A stretch of DNA of 6,858 bases from positions 1-6,858 of the forward strand of contig JAQGKJ010000547.1 of the NCBI GenBank assembly GCA_028290165.1. Direction: 5' to 3'. The translations under genes and the position numbers were made by a program. The notes under the pieces are model-generated. The model had not been told where the DNA came from. It worked only from the letters and a program-made list of their open reading frames with translations, and did not search any database. Positions 4,991 through 6,858 of the stretch are shown one piece after another; within the stretch, counting starts at the first letter, position 1, and every line of letters starts with the position of its first letter. The DNA is from Bradyrhizobium sp. Lineage in GTDB: Bacteria; Pseudomonadota; Alphaproteobacteria; Rhizobiales; Xanthobacteraceae.

Positions 4991-5011
4991 CCTGGCCAGT
5001 CCAGGGCCAGG
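4991..5011. other. Hairpin downstream of the dehydrogenase, weak terminator candidate
   Basis: CCTGGCC (4991-4997), seven-base loop, GGCCAGG (5005-5011): a perfect 7-bp stem 15 bases after the end of the minus-strand dehydrogenase gene. On that strand it is followed by AGTCTTCG, with only a poor T-tract. Its position fits a terminator; its sequence fits only partly. Otherwise the 4807-5025 spacer shows nothing else I can support. Confidence 0.4.
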
Positions 5012-5025
5012 GTCGTTGTGATTAG

Positions 5026-5775
5026 TCAGACCTGCGCCATGCCGCCGTCAACGAACACTTCACTTCCGGTCATGAAACTGCTGTCGTCGGAGGCAAGGAA
5101 GAGCGCCACGGCAGCCGTCTCCTCCGGAAGGCCCATGCGTCCGATGGGTGTCTGGGCGATCAGGCCCGAGATCATCGCCTCTTGTTGCCCCGACCTTGCC
5201 AGGCCATTGAGGAGGCCGGGTGTAGCGGTAGGACCGGGTGAGAGCACGTTCACGCGAATTCCCGTCTGCCTCAGGTCCAACGCCCAGCTTCGGGCGAAAT
5301 TGCGGATCGCCGCCTTGGTCGCGCTGTAGACGCTGAAAGCCGGCGTTCCCATCGAGCCCGTCGTCGACCCCGTGAGGATAATCGACCCGCCAGCCTGCAT
5401 CAGCGAGAGTGCCTTCTGGACGGTGAACAAGGTTCCTTTGACGTTCACGTCGAAGACGAGGTCGAATGATGCCTCCGTGATCGTGCCTATGGGGGCGCTC
5501 GCACCCAGCCCGGCATTGGCGAAGAGTATATCGATGCGCCCTCTCTCGGCGCGCACCGTTGCGACCAGCCGGTCCAGGTCATCCAGATGCGAGACATCCC
5601 CTTGCACGGCCCTCACACCGGATCCAATCGCCTCGACCGCTTTATCCAATTCCTGCTGGCGACGGCCGGTAATGAAGACGTTTGCACCCTCCGCTGCGAA
5701 CCGCTTCGCGGTGGCCAAGCCGATACCGCTATTGCCACCCGTAACAACCGCCGTCTTGCCTTCGAGCTTGCCCAT
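5026..5775 (-). CDS. Classical short-chain dehydrogenase/reductase (SDR), NAD(P)-dependent (249 aa)
   Basis: The start is ATG at 5775, with a perfect AGGAGG (5781-5786) five bases upstream; the frame extends further but without a start signal. The full classical SDR set is present: cofactor glycine motif TGGNSGIG (12-19), D60 (GDV), NAG (87-89), N111, S137, Y150 and K154 (YSATK), then PG (180-181) and the usual VDGG near the end (242-245). This is the Asn-Ser-Tyr-Lys tetrad, so the enzyme should be active, interconverting an alcohol and a carbonyl. GRR (37-39) after strand two favours NADP(H) over NAD(H). Length is standard. The protein is cytosolic, probably a tetramer. Substrate cannot be told from sequence. 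The divergent HxlR gene and shared operator suggest induction by a reactive or toxic carbonyl compound or quinone; that is inference. Confidence 0.93.
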   Translation of the reverse strand: MGKLEGKTAVVTGGNSGIGLATAKRFAAEGANVFITGRRQQELDKAVEAIGSGVRAVQGDVSHLDDLDRLVATVRAERGRIDILFANAGLGASAPIGTITEASFDLVFDVNVKGTLFTVQKALSLMQAGGSIILTGSTTGSMGTPAFSVYSATKAAIRNFARSWALDLRQTGIRVNVLSPGPTATPGLLNGLARSGQQEAMISGLIAQTPIGRMGLPEETAAVALFLASDDSSFMTGSEVFVDGGMAQV

Positions 5776-5834
5776 GTGAGCCTCCTGAGAATGGGAAATC
5801 GTCGAAGAGGTGGGCCTTGCTTTTCGTTCCACCA

Positions 5835-5856
5835 GTATGCACCTTTTGGTAAGTAC
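5835..5856. promoter_or_regulatory. Candidate HxlR operator in the divergent promoter region
   Basis: GTATGCACC (5835-5843), spacer TTTT, GGTAAGTAC (5848-5856). The half-sites GTA-N3-ACC and GGT-N3-TAC are exact inverted repeats. The dyad lies 59 bp upstream of the dehydrogenase start and 16 bp before the regulator start, so binding would block the regulator's own promoter region and probably the dehydrogenase promoter too. HxlR-family proteins bind such dyads as dimers in divergent spacers. Confidence 0.65.
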
Positions 5857-5872
5857 CTACGGGAGATCCACA

Positions 5873-6238
5873 ATGGCAACGATCGCTTTCACCTGCGGGT
5901 TGGATGTCGCCCTGGCCGTGATCGGCGGGAAATGGAAGCCCTTGATACTGTTTCACCTGGCACACGGCGCCCGTCGCTACGGTGAGTTGAGGCGCGCTGT
6001 TGGGGGCGTCAGCGACAAGATGCTGATCCAGCAGCTTAGGGAACTGCAGGCAGACGGAGTCATCGACCGGCGCGACTACAAAGAGATTCCGCCAAAGGTC
6101 GAATATTCCCTCACGGCGTTCGGCGGAACGTTAGCCAAAGCATTGGCCCCGCTTTGTGTCTGGGGAACGAAGCATATGAGCGAAGTCGAAAAGCTCATGT
6201 CGCACCGGCAGCTCGCAGAAGATGAGGATGCCGCCTGA
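5873..6238 (+). CDS. HxlR-family winged-helix transcriptional regulator (121 aa)
   Basis: I choose ATG at 5873, with GGGAG (5861-5865) seven bases upstream. The longer frame from 5810 would read through the operator and adds residues unlike the family. The HxlR domain covers about 8-98: CGLDVALAVIGGKWKPLILF (8-27), the scaffold helix with RRYGELRR (34-41), the recognition helix SDKMLIQQLRELQADGVI (47-64), and the wing with KVEYSLTAFG (75-84). Length is normal. Cys8 is at the position where redox- or electrophile-sensing members such as YodB and HypR of Bacillus have their reactive cysteine; a second cysteine is Cys95. It most likely represses the divergent dehydrogenase and itself through the dyad at 5835-5856 and is released by an electrophile or small molecule. 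Family assignment is firm; the inducer is unknown. Confidence 0.92.
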   Translation: MATIAFTCGLDVALAVIGGKWKPLILFHLAHGARRYGELRRAVGGVSDKMLIQQLRELQADGVIDRRDYKEIPPKVEYSLTAFGGTLAKALAPLCVWGTKHMSEVEKLMSHRQLAEDEDAA

Positions 6239-6664
6239 CTGTTCTCAACCGAAGCGTTGGTACGGCGTCATCCGCTTGTCTGTGAAACACACCCGCGCAA
6301 GGCTCGGCATTGCGGCGAAAGCGCAAGTTCCTGCGGTGGAGTTGCCCCGGGGCGGGGCCCGGAGAGGGTAATCCGGGCCCCTGACATAGCCGCAACAGCG
6401 CCCACCCTCAGGGCCGCTCGGCAAGTGCTCTGGCGAATTATCGGGTCGGTTTCGCAACGCTGACTGAATGGCGCATTCACAGACCATTCATGACCATGAA
6501 GCCCCTCATGGATGACGAAAAACAATGCCAAGGCGAAGGTGCGCTTTGAAACGGTGCGCAGGTAGTTGGAGCGCCCGCCCCCGTGCCATTGCAAGAACGG
6601 TCGTTTCAAGCTAGCGAACCACTGTGCGTCGCCGTGAGCCAACGCCGCTTCCCGGAGCTATCTG
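6239..6664. other. 426-bp stretch without a convincing gene, with a strong GC hairpin
   Basis: Open frames exist here on both strands, the largest on the minus strand at 6268-6642, but their products look like shadows and show no recognisable domain. The region contains a perfect 10-bp stem, GGGGCCCGGA (6354-6363) with TCCGGGCCCC (6372-6381) around an eight-base loop, directly next to the palindrome GCCCCGGGGC (6344-6353). A smaller hairpin TGAATG-GCG-CATTCA lies at 6465-6479. No T-tract follows the large stem, so it is not a clear terminator for the regulator gene 115 bases upstream. The region may be decayed coding DNA. Confidence 0.5.
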
Positions 6665-6858
6665 TTGATTGATTTCCGCCGCGCTTTCGCAACAGCCCTG
6701 TCGCTGGCCGGGCTTGCCGCTCTCGCCTTCGCGCCGCTGTCTCCCATTGGCAACGCCATGGCGCAAGACGCGACGGCGGAGCTTGTCACCAAGCCGATGT
6801 CGCTGCCCGACATGGCGCTCGGGCCCGCCAAGGCTCCCAACACCATCGTCGAATACGC
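6665..6858 (+). CDS. Exported DsbA-family-like thioredoxin-fold protein, 5' part only
   Basis: The gene runs off the window end; 65 codons are visible. I place the start at TTG 6665, with GGAG (6654-6657) seven bases upstream. The N-terminus is a signal peptide: FRRAFATALSLAGLAALAFA (4-23), then IGNAMA|QD with probable cleavage after residue 33. RRAF before the hydrophobic stretch is loosely Tat-like, but Sec export is equally possible. The mature start, with LVTKPMSLPDMALGPAKAP (40-58) and then NTIVEYA, matches the segment just before the CxxC active site in periplasmic DsbA/BdbD-type thiol oxidoreductases of alphaproteobacteria. The catalytic cysteines would come just past the window, so activity cannot be judged. 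Expected role: disulfide formation or isomerisation in the periplasm. Confidence 0.7.
   Translation, partial: MIDFRRAFATALSLAGLAALAFAPLSPIGNAMAQDATAELVTKPMSLPDMALGPAKAPNTIVEY

Noticed and set aside
5372..5779. 135-aa plus-strand frame opposite the dehydrogenase
   Set aside because: Antisense of a well-supported SDR gene.
6268..6642. 124-aa minus-strand frame in the gap before the DsbA-like gene
   Set aside because: No recognisable domain, no good start signal, and the C-terminal half is GC-hairpin sequence; cannot be supported as a gene.

Overview
The window looks like accessory or inter-island chromosome from an alphaproteobacterium of the Bradyrhizobium/Rhodopseudomonas group (Nitrobacteraceae). 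This rests on the high GC, on several small orphan proteins that resemble uncharacterised proteins I remember from Bradyrhizobium, and on the gene style (GTG/TTG starts, short genes, long spacers). The genus is an inference; there is no rRNA or other marker gene here.

Left part (1-2511). A 166-aa helical protein (144-644, +) carries a HEPN-like R-x4-H motif. A 133-aa helical protein (774-1175, -) is flanked on both sides by degenerate copies of a short repeat. Read on the minus strand, each copy encodes a peptide of the type ETRxITPxxWVHPxEER, ending in a stop in two of the three copies. A third copy lies at 2407-2500. Between copies B and C is a secreted 14-cysteine protein (1584-2225, +), preceded by a very strong hairpin (1481-1532).

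Middle part (2512-4032). Two minus-strand small genes (96 aa and a tentative 27 aa) diverge from a 139-aa gene (3084-3503, +). The C-terminal half of that 139-aa protein is a recognisable RNA polymerase alpha-subunit C-terminal domain on a short charged N-terminal tail, which is the most unusual protein in the window. It converges on a 47-aa gene (3631-3774, -), and a hairpin between them can terminate both. Next come a 70-bp multi-stem structured element (3815-3884) and three iterated repeats resembling one end of an IS21-type insertion sequence (3899-3982). No transposase is visible.

Right part (4033-6858). A membrane-anchored coiled-coil protein (4033-4806, -) seems to have lost its C-terminal tail next to the IS-like end. 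A classical NAD(P)-dependent short-chain dehydrogenase (5026-5775, -) is divergent from an HxlR-family regulator (5873-6238, +). A perfect 22-bp dyad between them is a strong operator candidate. After a 426-bp stretch without a convincing gene, the window ends in the first 65 codons of an exported DsbA-family-like thioredoxin-fold protein (6665 onwards, +).

The only tightly linked functional pair is the dehydrogenase with its regulator. The rest reads as a patchwork of small lineage-specific genes, dispersed repeats and mobile-element debris.
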